Shown piece by piece: positions 17,208 through 25,462 of a DNA stretch of 64,000 nucleotides (within the stretch, counting starts at the first letter, position 1; each line of letters starts with the position of its first letter). The stretch covers positions 1-64,000 of the forward strand of contig CAYYOT010000019.1 in the NCBI GenBank assembly GCA_964473255.1. Reading direction: 5' to 3'. Below the pieces are notes generated by a model that was not told where the DNA came from, made no database searches, and saw nothing but the letters and a program-made list of their open reading frames with translations. This DNA comes from Kuafuiihalomonas sp964473255 (GTDB lineage Bacteria > Myxococcota > Kuafuiibacteriia > Kuafuiibacteriales > Kuafuiibacteriaceae). The translations under genes and the position numbers were made by a program.

Positions 17208-18286
17208 AGCGAGCGTGGATCCTCAGCGGTACGCTGACGCTCGCCGCATGCGGCGAGGCGGCCGACTTCGAGCCGATCGACGCGGAGCTCGAAGCACCCG
17301 CACTTCGGCAAGCGCGCGTGACCGTGACCCCGGCCGTCGACTTGGGAAGCTCCCAGTCGTTGGCCGGAGAGCACTTCATCGTCGAGCAGCTCGTCGTCAA
17401 CCTGTCCGACGTTCGCATCTTGGGTGAAGATCCCTCGGTTCCCGCCGGCGGATTCAGCATTTTGGCCGAGCCGACGTTGGTCTATGCCGAAGGCGAAGGC
17501 GACGTTGGAATCGAGCTTCCGTTCCCGCCCGAGTTCCTGGAGCAGGAGGGGTTGGCGGTCTACCTCCGCGCCGAGCCCAGCAGCGAGCTCGACGAAGCCG
17601 CGATCATGGTGGTGGGACGATGGGTCGACAGCGTGGACGCGGCGGCCCTGACCGGCTCGGTCGATCCGGACGGTGAACCCGTTCTTCCCGGGAGCTCCGG
17701 CGTGGTCGACCCCGATGGCGAGCCCGTCGAGCCAGACCCCACCGAAGGCGTCGTCGATCCTGACGGCGAGCCCGTGCAGCCCGAGCCCGAAACCGGCGTC
17801 GTCGATCCCGACGGCGAGCCGGTCCGACCCCGAGACGGGGTCGTCGACCCCGACGGTGAGCCGGTCAAGCCCGATCCCGAGACCGGCGTGGTCGACCCCG
17901 ACGGCGAGCCGGTCGAGTGCCTCGAGTTCGACTGCGGACAGCGCGCGCAAGCGCTTCGCGCGGGGCGGCGGGTGGTGTTGCGAGAGATGGGCGCGATCGA
18001 GGTCGTGGTGACGCTCGGACGCAGCTCGCGCTTCAACCTGGTCTTCGGGGTCCCCGTGACCCGCTGGATCGATGACAAAGCCCCGGTGCCCGAGGGGGAG
18101 ACCAGTGCTTCGGGTCCGAACGCGGACAGCATGGAGCCCGTGGTTCTCACTTCCAGCGAGCGGGACACGCTTCCCCACGACCCCGAGGTCGGCTCTGACC
18201 TGACCGAACAACGGGACGGCGAGGGCTACTACTTGGTCGACGGCCTTCCGGTCGAAGACGCCATCACCCGCGGTCCCGGCCTCTGA
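17204..18286 (+). CDS. Lipoprotein with six VDPDGEPV repeats
   Basis: A 360-residue exported protein. ATG 17204 overlaps the activator's stop, and AGGGAG at 17191-17196 is a good ribosome site. The first 17 residues are a signal peptide with lipobox LAAC. Residues ~25-150 are a beta-rich domain (ARVTVTPAVDLGSSQ...), and residues 153-237 carry six VDPDGEPV units separated by 6-8 acidic/Pro residues. A second beta-rich domain with a Cys pair (CLEFDC) follows. The aspartate spacing could bind calcium, but this is only suggested. It is translationally coupled to the sigma-54 activator, so it may be the sensor, output or surface component of that regulator. I know no named family for the whole protein. 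Confidence 0.7.
   Translation: MKRAWILSGTLTLAACGEAADFEPIDAELEAPALRQARVTVTPAVDLGSSQSLAGEHFIVEQLVVNLSDVRILGEDPSVPAGGFSILAEPTLVYAEGEGDVGIELPFPPEFLEQEGLAVYLRAEPSSELDEAAIMVVGRWVDSVDAAALTGSVDPDGEPVLPGSSGVVDPDGEPVEPDPTEGVVDPDGEPVQPEPETGVVDPDGEPVRPRDGVVDPDGEPVKPDPETGVVDPDGEPVECLEFDCGQRAQALRAGRRVVLREMGAIEVVVTLGRSSRFNLVFGVPVTRWIDDKAPVPEGETSASGPNADSMEPVVLTSSERDTLPHDPEVGSDLTEQRDGEGYYLVDGLPVEDAITRGPGL
17660..17914 (+). repeat. Six imperfect coding repeats, VDPDGEPV units
   Basis: The eight-residue unit starts at 17660, 17705, 17753, 17801, 17843 and 17891, a spacing of 42-48 bases. The amino-acid core is invariant while third codon positions differ between copies (for example GAC/GAT, CCC/CCG/CCT). This suggests selection on the peptide rather than very recent slippage. 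The spacers are Pro/Glu-rich. Confidence 0.95.
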
Positions 18287-18610
18287 GCCGCAGGCGATTC
18301 TCCAGCTTCGGTCGTTCGCCGCCGGCCAGTGGAATCGAGAGTTTTCTCCGAAGTCCCCGCGCGCGTATCCCTGCGCTCCACATCCGTGACTCACTTTCCG
18401 TAGGCGCGCCCAACGCCTCGACCTTACACGGTCAGGTCCGCCGAGGTTCCGTTCGCTAGAGCCGGCGAGTCCTGTTTGCGCTCCAGGCTCGACCGCCCGG
18501 CGTCGCGACCGAGCGTCTGGCCGAAGAACGGGATGCCTCACGCGTGATGGCGGAGAATAGGCGAAGGGCCCGAACGCGAACTCCGCGGGAGGGCCCGGCG
18601 TCAACCGCCG

Positions 18611-18650
18611 CCTTGCGGCCTTGCGGCCTTGCGGCCTTGCGGCCGTGCGG
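18611..18650. repeat. 8-bp tandem repeat, five copies
   Basis: CCTTGCGG is repeated four times perfectly (18611-18642), followed by a fifth copy CCGTGCGG. It merges into the first copy of the 84-bp duplication, so the two repeats may have arisen by the same slippage or recombination events. Confidence 0.93.
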
Positions 18651-18813
18651 CTTGCGCGATTCCTGGCGCCAGCTCGGAGCCTAGGCTTCAGCGCGCGGGC
18701 CGCTGGCTCGTGCAAGCGGTCAGCGGGCTTGCGGCTTGCTCAATTCCTCGCGCCAGCTCGGAGCCTAGGCTTCAGCGCGCGGGCCGCTGGCTCGTGCATG
18801 CGATGAGCGGGCT
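18647..18813. repeat. 84-bp tandem direct duplication
   Basis: Copy 1 (18647-18730) and copy 2 (from 18731) share long identical stretches, including GCGCCAGCTCGGAGCCTAGG and the segment through GGGCCGCTGGCTCGTGCA. They differ at only a handful of positions. The unit is exactly 84 bases (28 codons), yet no surrounding gene uses the frame. Confidence 0.92.
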
Positions 18814-18842
18814 CTTCCAGATTCGAATGGAGAGGGAGGAAG

Positions 18843-18873
18843 GGCCCGGCCGGCTAGATGGGCCGGCCGGGCC
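18843..18873 (-). terminator. GC-rich hairpin, probable terminator of the Cys-rich lipoprotein gene
   Basis: The arms GGCCCGGCCGGC (18843-18854) and GCCGGCCGGGCC (18862-18873) form a perfect 12-bp stem with a 7-base loop. They lie 28 bases beyond the minus-strand stop at 18901. On the minus strand the stem is followed by a pyrimidine stretch rather than a T-run. It may also serve the convergent plus-strand lipoprotein gene. Confidence 0.5.
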
Positions 18874-18900
18874 GCAAGAAGAGGTTTCAGAGGTCGACGG

Positions 18901-20490
18901 TCACGGCGTGCTGCAAGCGCCTTCGCCCTCGGTGAACCCAGACGTGGCGAGCGAACCGCACACGGAGCCGGCGCCGTTGACCGTCTCGCAGTAGGCGTCG
19001 GCGGTCGCCGAGTTCGTGTCGCACAGCGGAATGCACAGACCCGGGTTGGGCGCGTTCTGCGGGAAGCAGGACGAGCCGGTCGGGCACTGGAGCCAATCGA
19101 AGCGCTGCGTGCCAGCGGGGTTGCAGTCGTCGCCCGTCGAGGTGACGGCACCGTTGTCATCGAACTCTGCGGGAGCCAGCGACGGCGTCTCGACATCGTA
19201 GCACATGTTCAGATTGAGGTCCTCGGGGTCGGCGTTCGCGAACGTGATGAGACCGAGGTTGGTGCACGTCGTTCCGGCAGCGCAGTCGTTCTCGAGCGGG
19301 TTGCACTCCGAGCGGCAGATGCCGTTCTGGCCCGGGTTCGCCGGGTCCGGAATGCACTCGATGCCGACGCCGCCGTTATCGGTGCCCTGACACGGGATCG
19401 TGAGGGTGCAGAGTTCGAGGCACGCGCCCCGGCGGTTCTCGTTCGGGATTCCAAAACACCCGACGTTCGGTCCACGCTCGGCGCAGCTCGTCGAAATCGT
19501 GACGTCGGCGTTGGGGTTCGGAGACTCCTGACCACACTGGTCACCGAGCTCTTTGACCTCCGCTCCGCAGAATCCGAACGTCGGGCCGAAGTTGAGCGTG
19601 CAGCTGTCGTAGTTGGGGTCGCCGTTGGCATCACAGTCGGTGTCGTCGCTGCAGTACTGCACGCAGGCACCCTCCTGTCCGTGCAGGTCACCGAAGAACG
19701 TCACGCCGCACGCGAAGCCTTCGCCGCAGCCGACCATCTCGCCGGGGATCTGAACGTCGAGCGGAGTGTCGGGGATACCGTCCGGGTTGTCCTCGGGAAG
19801 CAGATCCAGGCTGACCACCGAGTTTTCGAGCTTGCTCAAGCTGCAGAACTCTTCCGGTCCGGCCACGCTGTCCACGCACATGCCCACCGGCTCCTGGACG
19901 ATGGCGCCGTTGGCGTCGGCGATGATCCAGCGAGCGAACGAGCAGGAACGACCGGTGCCGCAGTCGGCGTCCTCGATGCAGGGTCGGACACACGACGACA
20001 GAGAATCGACGGGGGCTTCCAGCTCGGTGAGACCCCGCGAGCGCGAGAACGCGTCCCAGGGCACGCAGATCAGGCCTGGGTCGCAGTCATCCTGGACGTG
20101 CTCGTCGGGCGCGTTCGTCTCGTCGGTCGAGGCGGTGCATCCACAGCCTTCCTCGCCGATCGGGCAGGTCGGAGGACCCGCGTCCGGCTGGCTCACCTGC
20201 GCATCGGGCAGGCCGGCGGCGTCGGGCAGACCGGTCTGTGCATCCGGCTGGCCGGTTCGAGCGTCGGGCTGGCCGGTCTGCGCGTCGGGCTGATTCTGAC
20301 CGGCGTCGGGTAACCCGGTTCGTGCGTCGGGCTGCCCGGTACGAGCGTCCGGCAGGTCGATGACGGCGTCGATCCCGGCGGCCGCGTCAGGCTGTCCGCC
20401 ACTGCCGTTGCCATCGTCGATGTCGCCACAGGCTGAAAGAGCGAGGGCGCCTGCGAAACAGACGGCCCAGATCGGATGGTTGCGTATCAT
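18901..20490 (-). CDS. Cys-rich lipoprotein with PDA-repeat stalk
   Basis: A 529-residue exported protein. The ATG at 20490 has AAGGA ten bases upstream. The signal peptide (~20 residues) ends in lipobox LSAC. Residues ~31-106 are a low-complexity stalk of (Q/L)PDA(R/Q)TG units, about eleven PDA cores. The remainder is a Cys-rich extracellular region with recurrent motifs of the form CxxxxDCxxG and C(I/V)PxCxxxxxC, which probably form disulfides. Such proteins are frequent in Myxococcota secretomes, and no enzymatic motif is visible. It is probably displayed on the cell surface, with the stalk spanning the envelope. The gene is monocistronic and ends before a strong hairpin. Confidence 0.75.
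   Translation of the reverse strand: MIRNHPIWAVCFAGALALSACGDIDDGNGSGGQPDAAAGIDAVIDLPDARTGQPDARTGLPDAGQNQPDAQTGQPDARTGQPDAQTGLPDAAGLPDAQVSQPDAGPPTCPIGEEGCGCTASTDETNAPDEHVQDDCDPGLICVPWDAFSRSRGLTELEAPVDSLSSCVRPCIEDADCGTGRSCSFARWIIADANGAIVQEPVGMCVDSVAGPEEFCSLSKLENSVVSLDLLPEDNPDGIPDTPLDVQIPGEMVGCGEGFACGVTFFGDLHGQEGACVQYCSDDTDCDANGDPNYDSCTLNFGPTFGFCGAEVKELGDQCGQESPNPNADVTISTSCAERGPNVGCFGIPNENRRGACLELCTLTIPCQGTDNGGVGIECIPDPANPGQNGICRSECNPLENDCAAGTTCTNLGLITFANADPEDLNLNMCYDVETPSLAPAEFDDNGAVTSTGDDCNPAGTQRFDWLQCPTGSSCFPQNAPNPGLCIPLCDTNSATADAYCETVNGAGSVCGSLATSGFTEGEGACSTP
20172..20400 (-). repeat. Coding PDA repeats of the lipoprotein stalk
   Basis: Around eleven (Q/L)PDA cores with R/Q-TG spacers are encoded here. 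Most are 5- or 7-residue steps. The nucleotide copies are very similar (GCGTCGGGCTG on the plus strand recurs), so the length is likely to vary between strains. Confidence 0.85.
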
Positions 20491-20701
20491 TTATGTCGTG
20501 TCCTTATTCCGTCTTCATCTGTGTTCGGAAACGATTTTTGATCCCCAACCCAGAAGCCTAATCTCGGCGTCGTAAGGGATGGAATGCCCCAAGTCAACGA
20601 CGCTGCCCCGAACCCAGGTCGACCCCCTTACCAGCTCCGACGCCGGTCTGGTCGACCAAAGTCGCTTGCGCGGCGACCGTCGACCGCGCTTTCGATCCGC
20701 C

Positions 20702-21052
20702 ATGCTCCTGAAGAGTTGGCTTGCGGTGGCCGCCCTGCTCGGCGGGCTCGGCGTCGCGGCCGGAGCCTTCGGGGCTCACGGCCTGCGTTCGCGTCTCGAA
20801 CCGAGAGACCTCGAGATCTTCGAGACCGCGGTTCGGTATCAGCTTATCCATGCCCTCGCGGTGGGCCTGGCGGCCGTCGTCGGCGCCCCCCGTGCCGCGT
20901 GGTTGTTCACGGTCGGCACGATCGTTTTTTCGGGGAGCCTGTACGTCCTGGTCCTGACCGGGCCCCGATGGATGGGAGCGATCACGCCTATCGGAGGCCT
21001 CGCCCTGATCGGCGGCTGGTTGGCTCTCGGTGTGTGGGCGCTCCGCAGCTGA
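20702..21052 (+). CDS. DUF423 family small membrane protein
   Basis: A 116-residue integral membrane protein with four predicted hydrophobic helices. The N-terminal LGGLGVAAGAFGAHGLR is the DUF423 (YgdD-type) signature, and ETAVRYQLIHALAVGLAA matches the second conserved block. The ATG at 20702 begins exactly at the usual N-terminus; the open frame upstream to 20579 is unlike the family. The molecular function is unknown. It converges on the SGNH lipoprotein gene with a 5-base gap. The 210-base region upstream is shared with the divergent Cys-rich lipoprotein and should contain both promoters. Confidence 0.88.
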   Translation: MLLKSWLAVAALLGGLGVAAGAFGAHGLRSRLEPRDLEIFETAVRYQLIHALAVGLAAVVGAPRAAWLFTVGTIVFSGSLYVLVLTGPRWMGAITPIGGLALIGGWLALGVWALRS

Positions 21053-21057
21053 CGTCG

Positions 21058-22059
21058 TTACGACGCTGCCCCGGCGGCGGGGAGAAACCGAACGAGTTCC
21101 GGACCCACGCAGCCGGCGAAATGGCGTGCTCCGGCCCTCGTGAAGTGGATACCGTCGTCGAGCCGAAGCCGCTGACCAGCGTCGGGTCCTTCGGGCACGA
21201 AGCGGTACATCCGACCGGCAGGGCCGTAAAAGCAATCGGTGACCACGACCTCTTCGAGAACGTCCGACCGGCCCACGACCACGTCGGACTGGACCGCACG
21301 GATCAACTCCAGTTTGCCCTCCAATCGTCGGTGCTCCATGGCCGGGAGCCGAAGCCAGGCGAACCGCCGGTCGCGCGCCGCCATCGCGTCGAGAAAGCGG
21401 TTGAGGCGCTCCTGGTAGGCGGATGGCCAGGCGTCGGACCGCCAGTGGACCCAGCGGCCCTCCGTCTTGGGCCGGAGGTCCTGCCCGTCGTTGCCGCCGA
21501 TGATCACGACGACCAGATCGGGGTCGTGGAGTTTCACGAGGCGCTTTCCCTCCTCGAACCAGTCGAAGAAGTCGGGACGCGCAAGCCCCGAGGAGCTCTT
21601 GCCTCGTCGTCGGATCACCACGTTGGACTCGGTTTTCAGCCAACGACCGAGCTCTCGACCGAAATCGGTCGCCGCCATGCTGTCGCCGATGATCAGCACG
21701 TGAACCGGGCCATCCTGGCCCGACCAGGGGGTCGCTGGCTCGTCCGGCGCGAGCGGCGCTGGCGCGACGGAAACCGGAGCCGCCGGGACCTCTTCGTGGG
21801 TCGCCGGGAGCCTCGGCCCGTCCGGCCGGACTCCTGCAGCCGCCAAGACCGATTCGGGCTCGGGCGACGTGCCCACGCGGATGAGCGCTCCGGTCTCGGC
21901 CGCCTCGGTCGAGAGCTCAGCCGTCCGGACCGAGGTCGGGGCCTCGGCTGCCGTCGGCGGAGCGGCTTCGGGCTCGGAGATCGATTCCGACCCAGCCGGC
22001 GCCAACCCCGCCCGGCACCCGATGAGCACCATCCCAGTCAGTCCAAGGATGCGGAGCAT
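21058..22059 (-). CDS. SGNH/GDSL-hydrolase lipoprotein (DUF459-like)
   Basis: A 333-residue protein starting at ATG 22059. Its signal peptide has lipobox LIGC, then ~95 residues of Ala/Pro/Glu-rich linker. The catalytic domain contains block I GDSM (nucleophile Ser), block III GGND, and the closing DGIHFT with the Asp-His pair. This is the arrangement of the DUF459 group of SGNH hydrolases, thought to act on O-acyl groups of cell-wall polysaccharides. It would act in the periplasm or at the outer membrane. Upstream lies mtgA in divergent orientation, only 42 bases away. A shared role in envelope peptidoglycan or acetyl-sugar turnover is possible but inferred. Confidence 0.8.
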   Translation of the reverse strand: MLRILGLTGMVLIGCRAGLAPAGSESISEPEAAPPTAAEAPTSVRTAELSTEAAETGALIRVGTSPEPESVLAAAGVRPDGPRLPATHEEVPAAPVSVAPAPLAPDEPATPWSGQDGPVHVLIIGDSMAATDFGRELGRWLKTESNVVIRRRGKSSSGLARPDFFDWFEEGKRLVKLHDPDLVVVIIGGNDGQDLRPKTEGRWVHWRSDAWPSAYQERLNRFLDAMAARDRRFAWLRLPAMEHRRLEGKLELIRAVQSDVVVGRSDVLEEVVVTDCFYGPAGRMYRFVPEGPDAGQRLRLDDGIHFTRAGARHFAGCVGPELVRFLPAAGAAS

Positions 22060-22101
22060 CGTGGTTCGAGTTAGGCCCAAACGAGGGGGCGCAGCCAAGA
22101 A

Positions 22102-22851
22102 GTGTTGGCGCTGAAACGGATCCGCGAGGCGGTTGACCTCAGAACACTAGCGTTTACCCTGGCAGTCCCACTCCTGGTCGGTCTGGGTTGGTTCGGCGGC
22201 CTCGGTCTTCAGGTGTGGCGACTGCAATCGGCATTTCCAAAGACCACGGCATTTCAGGCGGTCGCGGGCCGGCCCATCCGCAAGACCGAGCGGCCGCTCG
22301 AGGAACTCGGCGGACCCGTGGCTGCGGCGGTCGTCGTCTCCGAAGATGCTCGATTCCTGGAGCATTGGGGCTTCGATGCGCGCGAGATCCGGGCTTCGAT
22401 CGGGGATGCGTTCGAACACGGCCAGCCTCCCCGCGGCGCCTCCACCCTGACGCAGCAGCTCGCCAAGAACCTCTTCCTGGGACCCGAGCGAACCCTGGGC
22501 CGAAAACTCAAGGAGGCCGCCTATACGGTCTGGCTGGAGGTCCTCCTCGGAAAGCGTCGCATCCTGGAGCTCTACCTCAATGAGGTTGAGCTCGGGGTTG
22601 CGATCTACGGGGTCGAGACTGCGGCCCGGGAGTACTTCGCGAAGCCCGCGAAGGAGCTCACCTGGGTTGAGGCCGCGCAGCTGGCGGCCACCCTTCCCAC
22701 ACCCCGCCTCGCGCGACCGGACCACCGTACGCCCCGATACGACGAACGGGTCGAGCGGATCCTCCAGCGCGTCGAGGAACACCCTACGGTCGCCGCGGCG
22801 GTCGACGCCCTGGTCTTCTCGAAGGTCAGTCCACCGCGGCGTACGGACTGA
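22102..22851 (+). CDS. mtgA: Monofunctional biosynthetic peptidoglycan transglycosylase
   Basis: A 249-residue GT51 enzyme that polymerises lipid II into glycan strands at the inner membrane. There is one N-terminal transmembrane helix (~13-35). The catalytic Glu E81 lies in VVSEDARFLEHWGFD, followed by RGASTLTQQLAKNLFL, the RKLKEA block and ELYLNEVELGVAIYGVETAAREYFAK. No transpeptidase domain follows, so it is the monofunctional MtgA type. The start is GTG at 22102, with TTG at 22105 an alternative. The 3' end overlaps the convergent TonB-like gene by 26 bases. Confidence 0.95.
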   Translation: MLALKRIREAVDLRTLAFTLAVPLLVGLGWFGGLGLQVWRLQSAFPKTTAFQAVAGRPIRKTERPLEELGGPVAAAVVVSEDARFLEHWGFDAREIRASIGDAFEHGQPPRGASTLTQQLAKNLFLGPERTLGRKLKEAAYTVWLEVLLGKRRILELYLNEVELGVAIYGVETAAREYFAKPAKELTWVEAAQLAATLPTPRLARPDHRTPRYDERVERILQRVEEHPTVAAAVDALVFSKVSPPRRTD

Positions 22852-23836
22852 AGCGCTGCTTCGAGTAGCGGCCCTCGTTCAGGCGCTCGAGCTCGTCTTG
22901 ACTGAACGCGTCCGGGTCGCCGCGGGGAATGGTGCGGCGGATGAAGGCGAGCACCGAGCTGCGAACGAAGCGCGCCGCGAGCACCGCGGCCTCGTCGCCC
23001 GTCTCGAGACACTCGTCCCACAGCTTGAAGAGCCGCTCCCGGCGCACCGCGACCGGGTCGGACCCGTCGAACCAGATGGCTTCGATGCGCTTTCGAGCCG
23101 TTCGGGTGGCCTCCGCGAGGTTCTGCTTGCGAGCCCGATCGTACAGACCCTCGCGAAACGCGCGGGTGCGCTTCAGGAATTTTGCCTTTTCATAGTGATA
23201 GGGGTCGTCCCCGGAGGCGGACATGAGCCCGTCGGTGATGTCGAAGGAAGCTCCCGTGCCCGAATAGTCCAAGCTGGTGCCCCCTTTGAAGGACACCGTC
23301 CCGTCGCGGGCGATCTCGGCGACGAATCCACGGTCGCGAAACTCGAAACCCCCGCCTTCCGTGGGACTCAGACCCTCCGGAATGGGCGATGTCTCCACCC
23401 GAGGGATGGGCAAGCGCCAAGTGCCGCGCGAGGCGGGTCCGAACCGCCCGGCCTTGGGTCGAAGCTCGAGGTCCAGCTCACCGAGCTGGGGGGCCGTCTC
23501 GACCACGGCGGGCTTCGGCGGCGCAGGCGGAGGTTCGACGGAAGCGACCTCGGGGGCGCGAGGCTCGGCGGGGGGAGGCTCGGGTCGACGGGCTCGCCGA
23601 CGCCGAGGCTTCTTGGTTTTGTGCGCCCGCTCGGGCGGGGGCGAGGGCGGCGGCTCGGGCTCGGCCCGCGGCTCGGGCGGCGGAGGCTCGACCGAGCGAA
23701 TGGTCAGCTTGAGGGGATCCGAGGGCCGGCGCGGTGACCGAGCCGAGCTTCCGGGCGTCGGAAGGAGCATGAATCCGACGTGAGCCAGGGCGCTCAGCGC
23801 CCAGGCTCCGCTCCAGCTGAGACGGTTCTTCGCCAT
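22826..23836 (-). CDS. Hypothetical protein with TonB-like N-terminal anchor and Pro-rich region
   Basis: A 336-residue protein. Residues ~8-27 form a single hydrophobic helix (AWALSALAHVGFMLLP) like the signal anchor of TonB. It is followed by a ~100-residue Pro/Glu/Arg-rich, presumably periplasm-spanning segment. The C-terminal half has a beta-rich patch (FEFRDRGFVAEIARDGTVSF) and then Arg/Glu-rich helices. It lacks the TonB C-terminal fold, so an energy-transducer function is not supported. It starts at ATG 23836 and overlaps mtgA by 26 bases at the 3' end. Role unknown; envelope-located. Confidence 0.6.
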   Translation of the reverse strand: MAKNRLSWSGAWALSALAHVGFMLLPTPGSSARSPRRPSDPLKLTIRSVEPPPPEPRAEPEPPPSPPPERAHKTKKPRRRRARRPEPPPAEPRAPEVASVEPPPAPPKPAVVETAPQLGELDLELRPKAGRFGPASRGTWRLPIPRVETSPIPEGLSPTEGGGFEFRDRGFVAEIARDGTVSFKGGTSLDYSGTGASFDITDGLMSASGDDPYHYEKAKFLKRTRAFREGLYDRARKQNLAEATRTARKRIEAIWFDGSDPVAVRRERLFKLWDECLETGDEAAVLAARFVRSSVLAFIRRTIPRGDPDAFSQDELERLNEGRYSKQRFSPYAAVD

Positions 23837-23990
23837 CGTGCCCTCATCGGAACACCGGATCGGCCTCCGATTATCCCGATCCTCGCACCGCGAGCCCCTC
23901 CGCCGCCAGCAAACTTTCGGAATCCCTTCCGCAGCCGCTCCCGCACCCCCTTCTCTCGGTCGGAGGACGGCGCTATGCCGGACATCGGTG

Positions 23991-24473
23991 GTGCCCTACC
24001 GTAGGCTTCGTCGGCTGCTTCCCGCCCTCGGCGGCGCGTACCTCGTTCTCGGGTTCTGCGCAGCCGCCGCGCCAGGGTTCGAGGTGTTCCCGTTTTTCTG
24101 CTGGTTCCTGTTTCCCATCACGCCGAACGTCGAGGAACGCTTCGCCCTGAGCGTCCACGAGATCGGCGGTCGCCGCTTCGAAGAGCCGGTCGAGTTTCAA
24201 AGCCTGGATGTGATCGAAGATCCGCACGCCATGGACGTCTGGTTCTCCGTCCAGGCTTTGGGCCAGGCCGTGGTCGACGACAACGCTCGCGAAGCCGAGC
24301 GGATCCGCCGCCGCCTCGAAGCAAACTTCATCCCTTCTCCGAGCCGCTACACGGTGGATCAGGTCACCTACGATCCGATCGAACGCTGGCGGCAGGGTAC
24401 GGTTCGATCCCGGACGACGCTCGCCGTCTTCACCTCTTCGACGGGGTGCACGCGGAGCCCATGGGCCCGCTGA
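23991..24473 (+). CDS. Hypothetical membrane protein, partner of HTTM-like protein
   Basis: About 160 residues. Two consecutive GTG codons (23988, 23991) are the likely start, just before a hydrophobic segment (LLPALGGAYLVLGFCAAAAPGFEVFPFFCWFLFPITP) followed by a soluble domain. The 'FPFF.W.LFP.TPN' pattern is found in small proteins encoded next to HTTM/DCC-type membrane proteins, from memory and not verified. It overlaps the next gene by 13 bases (ATG 24461), indicating co-translation. A frame extending left to 23838 has no hydrophobic or conserved character. Function unknown. Confidence 0.55.
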   Translation: MPYRRLRRLLPALGGAYLVLGFCAAAAPGFEVFPFFCWFLFPITPNVEERFALSVHEIGGRRFEEPVEFQSLDVIEDPHAMDVWFSVQALGQAVVDDNAREAERIRRRLEANFIPSPSRYTVDQVTYDPIERWRQGTVRSRTTLAVFTSSTGCTRSPWAR

Positions 24474-25462
24474 GACGACTTTTTGCCAGTCGGCAGCCGG
24501 TCCGGTCCATGGCCGAACCGCTGACCGTAGTCCGGGATGGTACGCTGCGCGTCGAAGTCCTGCTGAGGGTCTTCTACGTCTACCCGCTGTACTGGTACGC
24601 AACCCATCTTGCTGAATTGAGGCCGCTTCTCGATCCGCGCGCACCGGATCTGCGGTGGCCGGTCGCCTGGCTCGAGTGGGTGGGGATCGACACGTTCGCT
24701 CCCTGGGTCTTGGCGTTCGGATTCGCTTCCGCGGTGTTGGCCGTGGCCATGCCCGAGCGACGATGGGTTCGAGCCGCGGTCTTTCTTGGGCTCTTGGAAG
24801 TGCTCGCCCTCAAGTACTCGTACGGGAAGATCCACCATCTGATGCATGGATGGCTGTTTACGACCTTCCTCTTCATCTGGGCCCCCAACCTCTCCTTCGA
24901 CTCCCGGCGCGCGCGCCGGTCGCAGCGACAGGCCACCTTGCTCGTCTTCGGCGCGGCCCAGGTCGTGGTCTGCATGACCTATTCGCTCGCGGGTCTTGGG
25001 AAGATCGTCGGGACGCTCTACCAGGTCGTCCGCGGCGAGATCACTCCGCTGCATCCGTCGGCTCTCGCCCGTCATCTCGCGGACCGCCTGATCCAAACCC
25101 ACGCCGACAGCCTCCTCGGTCCGTGGCTCATCGACCATCCCCTGCTGCTCTGGCCATTGATGCTGGGCACGGTCTACCTTCAGTTCTTCGCCGTTTGGGC
25201 GGCCTTTCGGCCCCGACTGCATCGGCTTTGGGGATTCGGGCTCGCGAGTTTTCACGCGATGTCCATCTTGACGCTGACCATCGATTTCAACCCCAACATC
25301 ATGCTGCTGGCCATCTTGCTGGTCGCGAGCCCGACGGCGCCGACGCGCTTCGACGTCCAGAGTGTCGCGCAGGACTTGCCTTTGTTCGGGGCCCTCCTGC
25401 GGCGACGCGAAAAGCGTTTCGCCGTGTCGGGCGAGACGGCGCTTCAGCCCCCGCGAACGTGA
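24461..25462 (+). CDS. Multi-pass membrane protein, HTTM (vitamin K gamma-carboxylase-like)-related
   Basis: A 333-residue polytopic protein with about eight hydrophobic helices. It contains a His-containing loop (KIHHLMHGWLFTTFLF) and a YSLAGLGKI segment before a cytoplasmic-looking stretch. These resemble HTTM-domain proteins related to vitamin K-dependent gamma-carboxylase. The catalytic function of bacterial HTTM proteins is mostly unknown. The start is ATG 24461 (GTG 24446 is an alternative), overlapping its small partner gene. Its 3' end overlaps mtnB by 19 bases in convergent orientation. Confidence 0.55.
   Translation: MGPLRRLFASRQPVRSMAEPLTVVRDGTLRVEVLLRVFYVYPLYWYATHLAELRPLLDPRAPDLRWPVAWLEWVGIDTFAPWVLAFGFASAVLAVAMPERRWVRAAVFLGLLEVLALKYSYGKIHHLMHGWLFTTFLFIWAPNLSFDSRRARRSQRQATLLVFGAAQVVVCMTYSLAGLGKIVGTLYQVVRGEITPLHPSALARHLADRLIQTHADSLLGPWLIDHPLLLWPLMLGTVYLQFFAVWAAFRPRLHRLWGFGLASFHAMSILTLTIDFNPNIMLLAILLVASPTAPTRFDVQSVAQDLPLFGALLRRREKRFAVSGETALQPPRT

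Larger units (their letters stand above)
18287..18900. other. Repeat-rich intergenic region, 614 bp, no supported gene
   Basis: This is the only gap above 300 bases. It lies between convergent lipoprotein genes. It contains an 8-bp x5 array, an 84-bp tandem duplication and a strong 12-bp-stem hairpin. Short open frames here encode only translated repeats rich in Arg/Ala, and I do not call a gene. The first ~300 bases show nothing I can interpret. Confidence 0.6.

Noticed and set aside
18621..18994. Short plus-strand frames across the repeats encoding duplicated Ala/Arg-rich peptides
   Set aside because: They are translations of the 84-bp duplication; no start signal or conserved protein.
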